Made by a program: the position numbers and the translations under genes. Below, piece by piece: positions 12,331 through 24,678 of a stretch of DNA of 64,000 nt (position 1 is the first letter of the stretch; every line of letters starts with the position of its first letter). Under the pieces are notes generated by a model, which saw only the letters and a program-made list of their open reading frames with translations, was not told the origin of the DNA and did no database searches. Source of the stretch: Coenobita brevimanus (taxonomy: Eukaryota > Arthropoda > Malacostraca > Decapoda > Coenobitidae); contig CM064655.1 of assembly GCA_032717465.1 (NCBI GenBank), positions 20,172,551-20,236,550 on the forward strand, given 5' to 3'.

Positions 12331-12779
12331 ATTGTAAAGACCTGAGTGCCATGGACTGTACACCATATTAATAATTAATATAAAGCTTATATAATACAGT
12401 ATTGCGTTACAGCTTCTCGAAAACCTGGAGATAAGGGAATGAAAATACTACCCAGATGTTGCCCTCATGTCATAAAAGGCAGTTAAAATGGGCACAAGTA
12501 GCCAACTAGACACCCTTCTTGTGCAGGATTGGTATAGGGATGTGGCAACCTCATCACCTACCATTTTTAATTGTGCAAACATAATATTTGCAACACAAAG
12601 TGACCACAATAAGTAGAAGTAGGACATTACATGTCTGAAGCCCCTGGCAAAGGCAAAACGACTGTCTAGATCCCCTTACCTCTTGCTGCTGCTGCTGTAG
12701 CTCCAGGCTTATCTGGACATGAATCCGGTGGATTGCACACTGAAATTGCCTTTCTCTAACCTACCATCCTCATTTCAGG

Positions 12780-13000
12780 GGATATGGAGGTGTAGCATAA
12801 CCAGGCCTCCACAAATAGGGAGACCAAGGTGAGGTCAAGCCAGTTCTGGGGGGGAGGGGGGGAGCAAGTACTGCGCTGTATGCAAACATTAAATAATTTG
12901 AACAAATAGGGAGCCAGTGGGGGAGGCAGAGGAAAGGGTCTGACTGGAGGCCCCCTGGTCCCCCCAGGCCCCCCCCCATGGTTGTGTCACTGACAAGGGG
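12780..13000. repeat. G/C-tract repeat, partner at 26005-26185
   Basis: Shares with the second copy the order ACAAATAGGG, AAGGT-GAG-CAAGCC, a long G tract, AAATAATTTGAACAA or its counterpart, then AAGGGTCTGACTGG and a C tract. The ends (GTGTAGCATAACCAGG and CCATGGTTGTGTCACTGAC) look loosely inverted, so this may be a diverged DNA element. There is no coding content. Confidence 0.6.
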
Positions 13001-15139
13001 GAAGTTAAGGATATTTCTAAAACCAGACAGTGAAGATTTCTGATTATACCAGTGCCACCAAATGAAGTCACTTTTTCCCAGACCTTTACCTCATATGAAT
13101 GTGGGAACTGGAAAATGATGATGATGATGATAAATCTCTTGTTATCATTCATGCAAATTATCAGTACAGTATTTGGTGTAAGGTATTGGAAAAGTCTCTT
13201 CATATAATACAGTATGTGGCTTTAAATGTGCCATTCTGTTTGCATTTGGATTGATCAGAGTAGCTGACTAGACCAGTAGTACTACATTTAACTGCATGTA
13301 TCATATTGTGTTGCATAATATACAGTAAACCCTTCAGTCAGATGACATGTTTTTCAGTGCTGTATTTTGGATGTGGCCAGGCAATATTATTCAGCTCAGA
13401 AGAGACCTCTCAGACTGAAAGGGCTAAGAAATACTTTCTGCATAACTGTATGACAGATTATATACTTATACATACGATACTGATATTTTAAAGGTATCAG
13501 ATAACTGAATTATAGCAGGTCATTGTTGAATATTAAGGTAGTATCAGTAAATCACAAAACACCTTTTAAACAGTTTTCAAAAATTATTTTATTTCCAGAT
13601 ATTAAAGGAAAGAAAAAATGAAATAGGTGAGATGATATGTATTTAGGTGTTGAAATGGAGTAACATGTATATAAGTGCTTATGTATTAGTTAATATGTAT
13701 AAGTGCTTATGTACTTTATGTTGTGGCAAGATGTAAGGATCAATGCATTTATTAAATTAGACCAATGTGTATGCTGGAAATAATATAGCACAATACTGCA
13801 CATAAAATTTGAGGGTATTTGATTTTGTCTTTGAAAAGGTATACTCTGTTGGATAGTGAATAAAATTCAGACAGGCAAATGCAATGCTACAATAACCAAG
13901 TCAGACTTGGATTACTCTATCCATTTTTTTTTTTTTTTAAGAGGGGGGGGAAGCAGAAGGAAACGTAACATGTGAATCATGAAATACACATAAGGTTGGT
14001 TAATATGATCTCAGTACATTTAATTGTATACCATTTATATAAAAGAAGAAATATTTGTATCATATAGCTATCAGTCAAACTTTTCTTCTCTCTCTCTCTC
14101 TCTCTCTTTGAGAACTTAACAGGTTAATATGTACCTGTATAATTATTATTATTATTATTTTTTTTTCACATCTTTTATTGCTGTATACAGTACAGGAGGC
14201 CCTCTGTTTGCATACTGTCAGTATGCATGGTTACAGTTTGAACAGGTACTAACAAGGAGCCTACTGTATACATGATGGTGCTGCATACCCTAGGTGGACC
14301 TACAGTAAGCAACTGCAGTGTCTACCCAGGAGCCAGACCTCCTAATATTTCCCTGTACCTCATATAGGGGAAAGACCATGATTCATTCTTGGTAAGATGC
14401 TGTCTAGTGTCTACCACAAGGGAGCACAAGGTCCCTGCATGGTGTATGTACTGTACTGCACCAGTAGATCAACTTCAGAGAAGCAGTTGCCTACCTGTGG
14501 TCACTGGGTCTTCTCACCCAGCCAAACAGCAGTAACAACGGTTTCAACCACAAAGCAGACCTATATCCAGATAAAAGTATAGCTAACACCTTATGTTCAG
14601 TTATGAACCTAGCTCGCTTGGCCCAAGAGACTGAAAACTAAGTTGTGAACTGCAGAGTGCTGTAGCACCCACAGTATGTTATGGGTGGGGAGCTCCCCAC
14701 CACACAGACAAACATTGCATCACTTTCAGTCAGAGTGTGCGATAACTGTCCTCAGTATGATTTGCGTGTTATACTTTTGAGTGGCAGGTTATATTTTTGA
14801 GCAATAAAGTAAAAAACAGTGAGTGATATTTTTGAATGACAGTCTATATTTTTTGAGCATTAAACTGAAAGCAATGAGTCATATGCATGAAAAGTAATAT
14901 AAAATCACCATCTCACGTTCCCTGCACGTACTGTATATGTCTCTTCACTCCACTCCTTGTACTCAGTCTAAGAAGAAGCTCATTAATTCATAATGATACA
15001 TTGGCTTTACCACTTACATGCTAAGTATGATAATTGTATTTATTGTACAGTACAGTATACACACTGAACAGTACTATAGAGGATAATAACACAAATAGTG
15101 TGGAAAGTGACAAAGACTGAAAGAATTAATAAGATTATA
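13001..15139. other. AT-rich stretch without a gene
   Basis: Holds a (GAT)n run at 13117-13132, a T/G homopolymer pair near 13926-13951, a (CT)n run at 14090-14108, a (ATT)n run near 14141-14160 and, at 14766-14880, two diverged tandem units sharing ATATTTTTGA and CATTAAACTGAAA-like blocks. No open frame resembles a known protein. Confidence 0.55.
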
Positions 15140-15295
15140 GTAAACTTTATATGCAAGGGGTGGTTGGGGTTTATTGCTCATGTAATGTCACTCAGGGATG
15201 CGTGAGGCTGGTCACTCTCATCTTAAATGTCAAGACCAACTTGCCTAGCCCCGGGCTTCCACACTATTCATGGGGTAACACAGGATTAGATGATG
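15140..15295 (+). repeat. Interspersed repeat, partner of 12165-12330
   Basis: Matches the other copy over about 140 bp with few differences (GGGGTGGTTGGGGTTTATTG, CTCATCTTAAATGTCA, GACCAACTTGCCTAGCCC). Its flanks are unrelated to those of the partner, showing that the repeat itself is the mobile or dispersed unit. Confidence 0.75.
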
Positions 15296-16095
15296 TATGA
15301 ATGCATGTGTGACATTTACTTTATTATGTTAAGAGCATGCTGAATGAATGATATAACCTATAAATATATGCCACATCATTCATTACATGTGCAGTCTTCC
15401 AAAAATTTTGAAGCTATCACAAAAATATTACAGTACTTTCATTAAAAAACACACACATGCACACACACACACACTCAAAAAAAAAGACACAAAAATACAA
15501 CACAAAAGAGACATATGGTGGATTCGCTACATGTGCTGTGTCCTGGGCAACATTGATGTATAAAATTTAACATTTGTGACCTTGTGCATATGGCAGAAAT
15601 CCAAAAATTAAGTTGGGGTTTGTCAAGACCCCACATGGCGTTTTGGTTTACGTTTTTTCACCTGGAGTACAAAGGGTTAATTTGGCACGTGGTTTGCAGT
15701 GTATCATAATGTGGTTATGTTGTGTTGGGGTATTTTACAAGCAGAGCACATGTCGTGTCATCAAGGATTCCACCCAACCCAAATATAAGTTGGTAATAAT
15801 TGAGGAGGGCTTGGCTAAATGTCCTAATCTAACCCTGGCTAGGTTAACTCAGGCAGCTGTATGTAAGGATACCTAGAATGGCTGGATCTCGGGATAGGGA
15901 GCTCATAGAGACACCCCACGTCCAGTATGGAAGTTACATCAAATAACATTGCCGTACTGGACCAATTCCATACTAGACAGATAATAAACCTCATGGGGAA
16001 AATTATTTAGATCAGACAAGATTTTAATCCGAGTAATAATGATAGGCAAACCCACAAAAATGCTGTATCACATGATGATTAAAGGCATTCATCCA
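15296..16095. other. No recognisable gene
   Basis: AT-rich DNA with a short CA-rich run at 15450-15476. The 87-codon plus-strand frame at 15613-15876 matches nothing I recognise. Confidence 0.5.
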
Positions 16096-18084
16096 TTTCA
16101 TTTATAAAAGCTCCAACATACTTGCATATGTCAGCCTTGGCCACTTAATGGCGGCTCTCCATGTTGTTCAATCTCTGGCAGCCACCGTATTCAGTTCCTT
16201 ATCCCTGAGGTCTTTTTCAACCCAGTTATCATCCCCCATCCTCTTCACATGCCCAAACCACCTCTCCTTATCGCAGCATCAGTACACTCTGGCCCCGTCC
16301 TTCCTCTGAACTCATCCATTGTAAACCTGGCCCCGTCCTTCCTCTGAACTCATCCATTGTAAACCTGGCCCCCTTTGGAATAGCATTCAAGGACGTACTG
16401 CATATCCACCTAGTCATTGCTATTTCTGTACATTTGAGCCTGTGAATATCCTCTCCCTTTACTGCTCAGGTTTCACTACCATACAGCATTACACCTCTAA
16501 CATGCCACATACTAAGATCCCTTAGCACAGAGGGAGAGCCCTCTCAGTGCCAGGAGAAGCAACAGCTCCTTCACCTTCTTCCAACACTCCTCACTCTAGC
16601 CTCAGAGCTAGCTCCAACCCCACCTCCAACACATAACATGTCCCCCAAGTAACAAAACCCTTCCACACACCTATGAGGCTCACCAGTAAGATCAGTGCTG
16701 TCACATCTGACAATCTCCACATGCTCCCTCCAACACTGCACACATGAAATCAGTATTATCATGCAGTCTACCTCTAATACCACTACATCTTTTATGTGTC
16801 CACTTATCACAAACACTGCACAAGATAAAATTACTTCCTACATCCATGTGGCAAACCACACATGGCCACTCTCCCTCTTCTTTGACAGTTTCGGCTTCAG
16901 CCTAGAAACCATCTCCTTTGTTATACCTGCATTTACTGTCAAGCCCTTGTGCCCCATACTATCTCTCCACTTCCTAAATCTTTCCTCTGCGCCCCTTTCA
17001 TTCTCTGCAATCAACACCAATTCATCAGCATACAACATCTCCCATGGGAGTCCATTTCTAAAGTCACATGAGAGGGCTTCAAGCACCATGCTAAACAATA
17101 AGGGGCTCAAGACTGACCCTTGATGCACACCAACATTCACAGAAAATTCATCACTCAAATCTCCTTTCACTCTCACCTGGGTGCGAGCACTCATACACAT
17201 AGCCATAGCCACTCTACCCAGCCACTCCTTGATCCCAAGCTTTCTCATGTCCTACTTCACCTCCTTAGGGACTCTGTCTAGGCCTTCTCCAAAGCAACAG
17301 AAACAAAGTACAGATCCCTTTTCTTTCTTATATATTTTTCTTGAAGCTGTTGAACAATGAATATAGCATCGGTGGTCCATTTGGCCAACCCCAAACTGGA
17401 TCTCATCAATATTCTCTCTTTTTCTGATCATACCTTGTAGAACTCTCTCTATTACCTTCATTATATGGTTCAAAAATTTTATGCCCCTATAATCTCCTCT
17501 TTCCAGGGCATCACCCTTCTCCTTGTGCACATTTATGATCACACTCTTCAGCCAATCATATTTATCAAATCAGTCATTAACCCCACTCCTATATCTCCTG
17601 AGGCCTTCAGCATTTCAGCCGTCAGCCAAGACACACCTGCTACCTTCCCCAACTGCATCCTGCCAATTGCCCTGCTCCCCGTAGCAGCATCAGAGGCCAA
17701 GTGTCAAGCACTGGACCCGTTGACTCCAAACCTTCCCTACTCCAGTCAAACTCCTCATTCAGCAACTGGTTGTAATATCCTCTCCAGGTGTATTTAATAT
17801 CTCCACTGTTTACCACTAGCTTTCCTTCATCATTCTTCACACACTGCTCACCTTTGATATCCCTGTTTTCCCTCTTCATCTGCTTTGCAACCTTAAATAT
17901 CATATTCTTCCTTTCAACTCAATTTATGTTATCCAGCAAAAGTCTCTGAGACTCAGGTTTTGCCCTGTAGAGTATACCTCTTTTCTAGCCCTATGCTTGG
18001 CAACCAAGTATTCCTTTTTGTTACCACCCCTTTCCATTCCTGGAAAAGCCTACTTTTCTCCTTAACTGCAGTTTCTACAACTCC

Positions 18085-20699
18085 ATCTCCTATCTCTGAA
18101 GTCTCCGTTCTAATGATTTCATTGTTCACCATCACCTTTGGCTCTCCTCTCCTTTCACCGATCCACCTGGTGAACAAGCTTACAAATTCTCTATCCTTAA
18201 TGACGTAGGGTACCTTGTAGTGTACCCTTCCCATATCCCGGACCGCTGTGAAGAGAGTTCCAACATACTTGACTTCTTCCTTATTCTCTATCCTTAATGA
18301 CGTAGGGTACCTTGTAGTGTACTCTTCCCATATCCCGGACCGCTGTGAAGAGAGTTCCAACATACTTGACTTCTTCCTTATAACTACTTCTGCTTATCCT
18401 GTTAGTCTTTTCTCTTCATTGGGCTCCTCCGATCACTACCTTATCACCTTAACCTGTCGTATCGCTCCAGTAAGGCCTGTGGACCCTTCCAAGAAGTGAT
18501 AGCTGTGGCACTTTGAAGCTGCTGATTGGGAGGCCCTCAGGCAGCTCTTCTTCGATTTTCCCTGGAATGATCATTGCTTCCATGGCCGAGAGCCATCTGA
18601 ATGTGCCTCATGCATTGTTGAGGTTATTATCTCGGGCATGGAAGCATACATTTCTTTCTTGTATCCAGTGGCAATGCAAAAAAAAAAACTTGGTTTAATC
18701 ACACTTTTTCTAATGCTGTCCACAACAAGGAGAGGGTCTACAAAAGGTACTGGAGCCAACCCATCCCTGAATCTCATCTCGTTTTTGTTTCTGCCCAGAA
18801 TCATGCTTAGTCTGTTCTTCACTAAAAGTAATGTTATTCATATTAAATGCGCTTGAACTCTCCTACTCAAATTTTTCGCTCTCCATCAAGCACTTTGTCA
18901 AAATCCTTTCTACCAACTTGACTTCATCATTCTGCCCTCCCCTTTTCCACTCAGATGACTCTGTAGCTGATTCTTCTACTGATGTAGAGAACTCTCTTCA
19001 CTCAGACTTTCTCCTTCATTTCCAGTGCTGTTCCTCCATCACTTCCCCCTCTGACTTCCTCATGGTTAACATTAAAATTTCTTCAATTGGTGTACTTTCT
19101 GCTATCACTGGCTTCAATACTAACAATGCATATGTATCTGATAGGGTCCCTCCTGTTGTCCCCAAGAACTGTGCTTCCATGCCTACACCCTGCCTAGGAA
19201 AACTCTTTCATCTTTGTCAACTTGTACCATTCCATCTGAGTGGAAGTTTGCATTCATTCAGCCTGTTCCAAAGAAAGGTGACCATTCTCAGCCCTCTAAC
19301 TATTGTCCAGTTGCTTTAACATTCTGTATTTCAAAAGTTTTTGAATATTCTTGACAAAAAATTTTAAAGCACTTTTCCTCTCACAACCTTTCTGATCGTT
19401 AGTATGGGTTCCGCCAGGGACATTCCACTGGTGATCTTCTCACCTTCCTTTTGGACTCCTTGTCATCCTCCTTTCAGAACTTTGACAAAAACTTTGCCAT
19501 TGCACTTGACATCTCAAAAACTTTCAAATGAGTCTGGCATGAATCTTTAATTTCCAAACTGCCCTCTTACACTCTTTATCCTATTTTTGCCCTCATCTCT
19601 AGCTACCTTTCTGGTCATTCTGCAGCTGCTGTTGTAGATGGCCACTGATCTTCTCATAGAGCTATTAGTAGTAGTGTTTCTCAGGGTTCTGTCCTGTCAT
19701 CAACTTTCTCTCTTCTATTCATCAGTGACCTTCGAAGCTGTACGTCTAACTATGTCCACTCATATGCTGATGTCTCCACCCTTCACCTATCCACTCACCT
19801 CCTTCAGTGTCCATCCCAGCAGTTACTTCAACAAACAAGGGATGAGGCTATGGCACACCTAATGTCTGACTTGGCTCATATCTCTGATTGGGGTGAAAGT
19901 AGTTTTGTTGTTATTAATGCTTCAAAAACTCAGTTCTTACATCTTTCAACCTATCAAAATCTTCCTCTGGAGTATCCTTTAATTTTAAACTGTAATCCAA
20001 CTCAATCCTGCATCATCTTTGAACATACTTGGGGTTTCATTCTCTTGAGATTTGTCCTGGAAAGATCAGATTACCTCTTTTGTAAAATCTGCTTCTAAGA
20101 GATTAGGTGTGCTAAGCTGACTCCATGCTCTCTTTACCCTTGCCCAGTTGTTGACATTATACACAGGTTTTATTCATCCCCTGTGTAGAGTACAACTCTC
20201 ATGTGTGGGGACGCTCAGCTCTTCTCAACAAGATTGGATCTAAGGTTTTTCGGTACTCTTTTACTCTCCTCCTCTTACTGACTCCCTTCGACCTCTGTCT
20301 CTTTGCTGCTCTGTTCCATCTGAATCTCTTTTTTATCGCTACTTCAGTGGTTACTGCTCCTCTGAAGTGTCTGCTTGCATCCCTTCCACCACTACTGCAG
20401 GCACGTAGCACTCGTCTGGCAACATACTCTCATCCCTTTTCTGTCCAACTTTCTGTTGCAAGAATTAACCATTACTTCCATTCCTTCATGTATGCAACAG
20501 GTCAACTCTGAAACTGTCTTCCTCTGTCTATATTTCCCACAGCCTGTGGACTCTAGTCTTTCAAATGCAGTGTGTCCAGGTATCTTGAAATGAACAGATC
20601 TTTAATTTGGCTCAGTTATCTTGTTTTGGTTTTTTCTTGGAGGGAAGAATCTCACAGGCTTCTCGTCTTTGGTTCCTCTGCATAAAAAAAAAAAAAAAA
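18085..20699 (+). pseudogene. Jockey/I-like LINE, copy H1, inserted in R2
   Basis: Plus-strand LINE, 5'-truncated within the endonuclease and ending in A16 at 20684-20699. In order: endonuclease remnant (FTITFGSPLLSPIHLV; SSLGSSDHYLITLTC at 18411-18455), linker, then reverse transcriptase (AFIQPVPKKGDH-like; DISKTFK; SGHSAAAVVDGH at about 19609-19646), and the C-terminal SKVFRYSF to YATGQLWNCLPL region (20230-20530). The catalytic box near 19762 reads YADV rather than YADD. There are multiple stops and frameshifts. R2 sequence stops at about 18084 and resumes at 20700, as shown by comparison with R1 near 9870-9910, so H1 inserted into R2. Confidence 0.85.
18186..18379 (+). repeat. 97 bp direct tandem duplication inside H1
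   Basis: Units 18186-18282 and 18283-18379 are identical except for one base (CCC versus CTC in GTAC-CTTCCCAT). Because 97 is not a multiple of three, the duplication shifts the endonuclease frame. The near identity indicates a recent event in an already damaged LINE. Confidence 0.95.
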
Positions 20700-21358
20700 T
20701 CTCATCACCTTGTTACATTATTTCTTGGAGGGTCTGTTGTCCATCCACACTCTGATTCAGTAACTCTCCGGAAATTGTTCTTTAGAGTTTGTACTTTTTA
20801 TTAACGGCTCCCAGTTCGGCCACCACTATACTCATCTCACTGTAGAAGGCATCCCTGGCTGCTTGACTTTTCAACCTCTATATTTGTCTCCTAGGTGCAT
20901 AGGTCCTTTTCTTCACCCACTCCTTAAGCACCATGTCACATATTGGTAATTTGTGTTGCTGCACAAACTCGTTGCCCCCTATAACTTTAACATCCCTCAC
21001 TAACCTCCTATCAGCCCTCATGACCAGGAAGTAGCCCATCTGGTTACCATTTCCCCCAGACTCATTGTATTCAGCTTACTCTCATTTTCTAAAATGCATG
21101 TTGCACCCATACATGTTCATTGCCTCGTCAAACTCGAGTATCCTTTTCCCTTCCACATTTCTCATACAATATGCATATCCCCATTGTACCCCTTTATATC
21201 CTTGAGCTGCTTGCTTCACCTACATGATCATTTAAGTTCTCTCCCAAAACTATAATCTCATAATCCACCATACCACTTATCACATGTATTAAGTCATCCC
21301 ACAATCTTTCTTTTTCTGCATCATCCAGGCCAGCCTCTGGGGCACATGCAGATATTAA

Positions 21359-22141
21359 CCCATCGCGTGCCAGTGCTGTCTTAAAATGGTCTGACAAAAA
21401 TCTGCGGTCAGTGCCAGTGCCGTTTTAAAACGGCTTAAAATTAAAACATTCACTGTGACCGCATTTTTCAAGATTCGCGGGTAAAAATTGGCACGCATGT
21501 ATGTTAACTGTTCCTCTATCATACTTTAGGCAGTAAAGGCCATACACCCACTCTCTCTCCCCCTCATGCTCGCTCTACTTCACTCTGCCTTTGTGTCTCA
21601 CCCAGTGCTGTACACAGTGAAGGCGTGTTGTAAATATTTTCACGTAAATGTAGGGACTATGCATAGTGAAATCAAGTTGTAAATATTTTCTTGTAAGTGT
21701 AAATACCGTGCATAGTGAAGTCAAGTTGTAAATACCTTCTTGTAAGTGACAGGACTGTACATAGTGAAGTCAGGTTGTACCAATCTTCAAGTAAGTGTAA
21801 GACAGTGCATTCACAGTGAGAGAGACACACAAATTGTGACAGATTTTGAAGTAATAAGTAATCAGAAAAGTGTACTGAACATTGCTATACCTTCCCAGCA
21901 TAAATAACTGAGTCTACCTTACATAGAAAATGGCTTTCTCTCACGTGGCGAGCATGAGAGAGTGGGAATACCTGTATACGAGTATGCAGGACTCAATGAA
22001 ACCCATTTTCAAGCTTCAGGGAGTATTTTAATGGTGAATTTCGTTGTTTTCACATCAAAATCTATCATTTTAGCCAAAAAAAAAAAAAAAAATGGCCAGC
22101 ACGGTGACCCATAGGGCTAAAAATAGCTGGCACATGGCAGG
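21359..22141. mobile_element. 783 bp TTAA-flanked element inside LINE R2
   Basis: TTAA flanks both sides (21355-21358 and 22142-22145), the target choice of piggyBac-type transposases. The ends are imperfect TIRs: left CCCATCGCGTGCCAGTGC, right (reverse complement) CCTGCCATGTGCCAGC. It interrupts the R2 endonuclease: the LINE frame reads up to the TTAA on one side and continues with ISACAPEAGL on the other. There is no transposase; the interior holds a 49 bp tandem array. Non-autonomous. Confidence 0.8.
21614..21809. repeat. Four tandem 49 bp units within the TTAA element
   Basis: Units start at 21614, 21663, 21712 and 21761, exactly 49 bp apart, each of the form ATAGTGAAGTCAAGTTGTAA followed by AATATTTTCTTGTAAGTG and a variable tail. 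Similarity declines toward the outer units. Confidence 0.9.
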
Positions 22142-22972
22142 TTAATGAAATTGTGAGCTTTCTGAAAAAAATTTTCACCACTATACATTCAAGATATAGT
22201 CCACCTATTTTTCCCTAACCAGCACACCCACACCACCATATCCATCTATCCATCCCTGCCAAAATATCTTATACTGATAATCCCTCCTGGCACTCATTGT
22301 GGCTAATCCTCTCCAATACCTAATCTGCTGTACAAAGCCAACATCCATCCACCTCCTACTCATGGCCTCGACCACTTCCCCGTCGCTACCCTTCAAACTA
22401 CCCACATTCCACGATGCCACTCTGAGCCCCTTAGGTGATATAGTACCATCGGGCTTCTGCTTTTTCTCATTTTTTGTTATGTCATTTAAATTAAAAAGGG
22501 GTAGAGACAGACCACAGGCCCCACCTACCTGCACAGTCCCAAGTCCAGACATGGAACTGGGACCCTTAGCTCACAAGCTATGACCAGTGGGTGTGGCAGT
22601 GCCCTCAGGGCAGCCTACCTGGACAGCTACGGGGACACCCTCCAAGCTTGCCTTGGCATTGTAACTGCCCTGCCATAATGCACCCACTGATAGGGGTGCC
22701 TCCTGGGGTACTACTCTCGGGTTCAGACTCCTCTCTATTGGGCAGAAGCGGCAGCTTGGGAACCACAGTGCCTCGTACCCTCTAGCACAGATCCAAGTCC
22801 AATCCCGTCCCGGACCCAAAAACTGTGCTAGTGGAGCCTGCATCATGCCTACTCTCAATAGGTCTGCCACTAGGTAGCAGGGACAAAGCTTTCTGGCCAC
22901 ATGCTCTTGCTAGCATCATCTCCTGTGACATAATGGGGTACATTGCATGATAAGTAATGCGCATGTAGAGTA

Positions 22973-23662
22973 CAGTCATTACTTGTTTTACGATGGGGTT
23001 ATGTCAGGTCTTACCTTATTGTATACCGATTTTATCGTAAATCAGTACATTGAAATCCATTATGAAAGGGGGGTTACGTCAGCTTAACTTCCCAAAGTCA
23101 CCTAACCAAGACTGAACCATAGATGACAACCCACTTTCATTCCTTTTTGTGTTGGTCCAAGTCATCCCCCCCCGAGGCTGGGGGACAGCCTGTGCTTACA
23201 GGCACTAGTGGTCAGCCTTTGAGTCAGACAGGAACAGGTTAGGGGGAGGGGAATCCAGCCCATACCTGCACCAACCTTAGCACTGGGACCAATACCTGCA
23301 CCAGTCATAGCACTGGGGCCTACACTGGCACTAACCTTACCACTGGGCACACAAATCCACAGTACTGTGGTACGATGTTTGGCTGAGAGGTGATGATAAC
23401 AGGGGGTACACATGAATAAGTTGAAAAGACAGGGCTTGGTTTTGAAGGGATGGCGGGACCTGAACCATAACAATGCCTGCACACCGGGGCCGCCATCTTG
23501 CTTGAGACAAGCAACGGTCACCTTGCGTGTGCCTGGCGCTTTCCGATGGCAAAATCGTTATAGCGGGAAATTTATTGTAAATCGAATTTTGGGGTGGAAC
23601 TTTTCTATTATCATTGTAGTGAAATATCGTAAACCGAAACATCGTAAAACGAGTAATGACCG
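22973..23662. mobile_element. 690 bp TA-flanked MITE
   Basis: The left end is CAGTCATTACTTGTTTTACG. The reverse complement of the right end is CGGTCATTACTCGTTTTACG. TA is duplicated at 22971-22972 and 23663-23664. The interior repeats a degenerate CACTGGG-CC-ACACCTGCACCA-ACC motif (about 23240-23340). There is no transposase. The TIR style is that of pogo/Tigger-mobilised elements. Confidence 0.85.
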
Positions 23663-23676
23663 TAGTGCATGAGGTA

Positions 23677-23960
23677 GTTAGAGAAAAGTGTTAGGGAGAG
23701 GATGCTGGTCTGTTCTCCATGTTAGTGTCACACTGAAAAAGTTAGCAAAGAGGGATGATCAGGATATTCTGATGGCTAGCGAAACAGGAGCTCCAGCTCT
23801 CCTTATCACCAGCATTCTTATTCCCTTTGGAGTACCACCTTGATTGGCAGGTGCTACAGCCCACTCCCTTGAACTTAAGGTCTAGCAAGGTGACTGATGA
23901 ACTAAAGGGGAAACGCTTTTGCCATCTTTTGCAACTGTTCACATTGGAGCCAAATATCTT
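23677..23960. repeat. Interspersed repeat, partner at 31645-31860
   Basis: Shares with the partner the blocks GAGAGGATGCTGG, TGAAAAAGTT, GAAACAGGAGCTCCAGCTCT, TATCA-CA-TTC and GGTGCTACAG. It may be the 5' untranslated region of one of the LINEs here, since the partner lies just upstream of the start of H2, but no copy is joined to coding sequence. Confidence 0.6.
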
Positions 23961-24051
23961 ATTAATAATCAGTTTAAATACAGTTTTTTGGCTGAATTCC
24001 AGATAATGAGGTTTGTATGAAGTTACATGGTGTTAAAAAAAATATCATATA

Positions 24052-24500
24052 CAGTACACCTTTACTGTAACTGAGTAATTGCGGGGAAACCAGATCTGAT
24101 ATTCAGTAATCCCCCATGAGGTGGGATTTCAAATGCATGTTTGAAAATAAATAGTACAATAGCATTTTCTAGTACTAAAATAAAAACTGTACCCATTTTA
24201 CACTAACTTGGCCCTTAATTTCACCCTTTTGCAGCATGTTTCACATCCTTGTCATTGCACTTCTTCACTACTAGTACAGTATTACTATAGTATGTTATTA
24301 CAACTCAGCAGTTATGATGGGGAGAGGGCATTTTCAGGCCAGGTTGGAGTAAAAACAGTAGGAAGTACATGTATTGCAACCCATTATGCCCTATTTAATG
24401 GACATTGTTTGTCATAGCCAGCGGAAGTTTAGTGGCCTTCGTAGTGTTTGTTAAATGCAACATCCAGTCTGACAAGGTCTGTTGAAGTGAGGTTCTATTG
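24052..24500. mobile_element. 449 bp TA-flanked MITE, relative of 59280-59737
   Basis: The left end is CAGTACACCTTTACTGTAAC. The reverse complement of the right end is CAATAGAACCTCACTTCAAC. TA abuts both ends. The interior is closely related to 59280-59737 (for example TGAAAATAAAT, TTTTGCAGC-T-TTTCA, TTACAACTCAGC). It sits in a diverged repeat whose uninterrupted copy is at 340-490, so the boundaries are supported by an empty site. Confidence 0.75.
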
Positions 24501-24678
24501 TATTGCAATTGAAAGTGCCAATTTGGTAACTGACAGCCAGTTTGGTAATTCATCTCTCTGTGAGGCAAGTGTACTGTATGTCACTTCAAGGATCTTGGTG
24601 GAGTAGATGTGTGGCACAGGTACATCATTGAGTGTGATGTTAGGGGTGTACCTGTGCTCATGATTGCAGATGAGTATA

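Larger units (their letters stand above)
16100..22960 (-). pseudogene. LINE family R, copy R2, split by H1 and by a TTAA element
   Basis: Minus-strand non-LTR retrotransposon in three pieces. 22142-22960 holds the 5' region and endonuclease start (LRVASWNVGSLKGSDGEVVE at about 22350-22420). 20700-21354 continues the endonuclease (ISACAPEAGLDDAEKERLW; then IVLGENLNDHVGE). 16100-18084 carries the reverse transcriptase and C-terminal part. The reverse-transcriptase catalytic box at 17021-17032 reads YADE, so the second aspartate is lost, within MLYADELVLIAENE. Further blocks are GVHQGSVLSPLLF and RCVEGFCYLGDML. Frames 16571-16816, 16838-17248, 17252-17542 and 17640-17903 are successive fragments. 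It is clearly dead. The clade is probably RTE-like (endonuclease plus reverse transcriptase). Confidence 0.82.

Noticed and set aside
13322..13430. Possible tiny MITE with CAGTAAACCCTTCAGTC and an inverted counterpart
   Set aside because: Only about 108 bp, the second end lacks a matching terminus and there is no TA duplication.
14685..14700. Perfect palindrome GTGGGGAGCTCCCCAC
   Set aside because: Short and isolated, with no poly-U or partner, so chance is a sufficient explanation.
22571..22900. 110-codon minus-strand frame upstream of the R2 endonuclease as an ORF1 protein
   Set aside because: No zinc knuckle, coiled coil or RNA-binding motif. It may be 5' untranslated sequence of the LINE.
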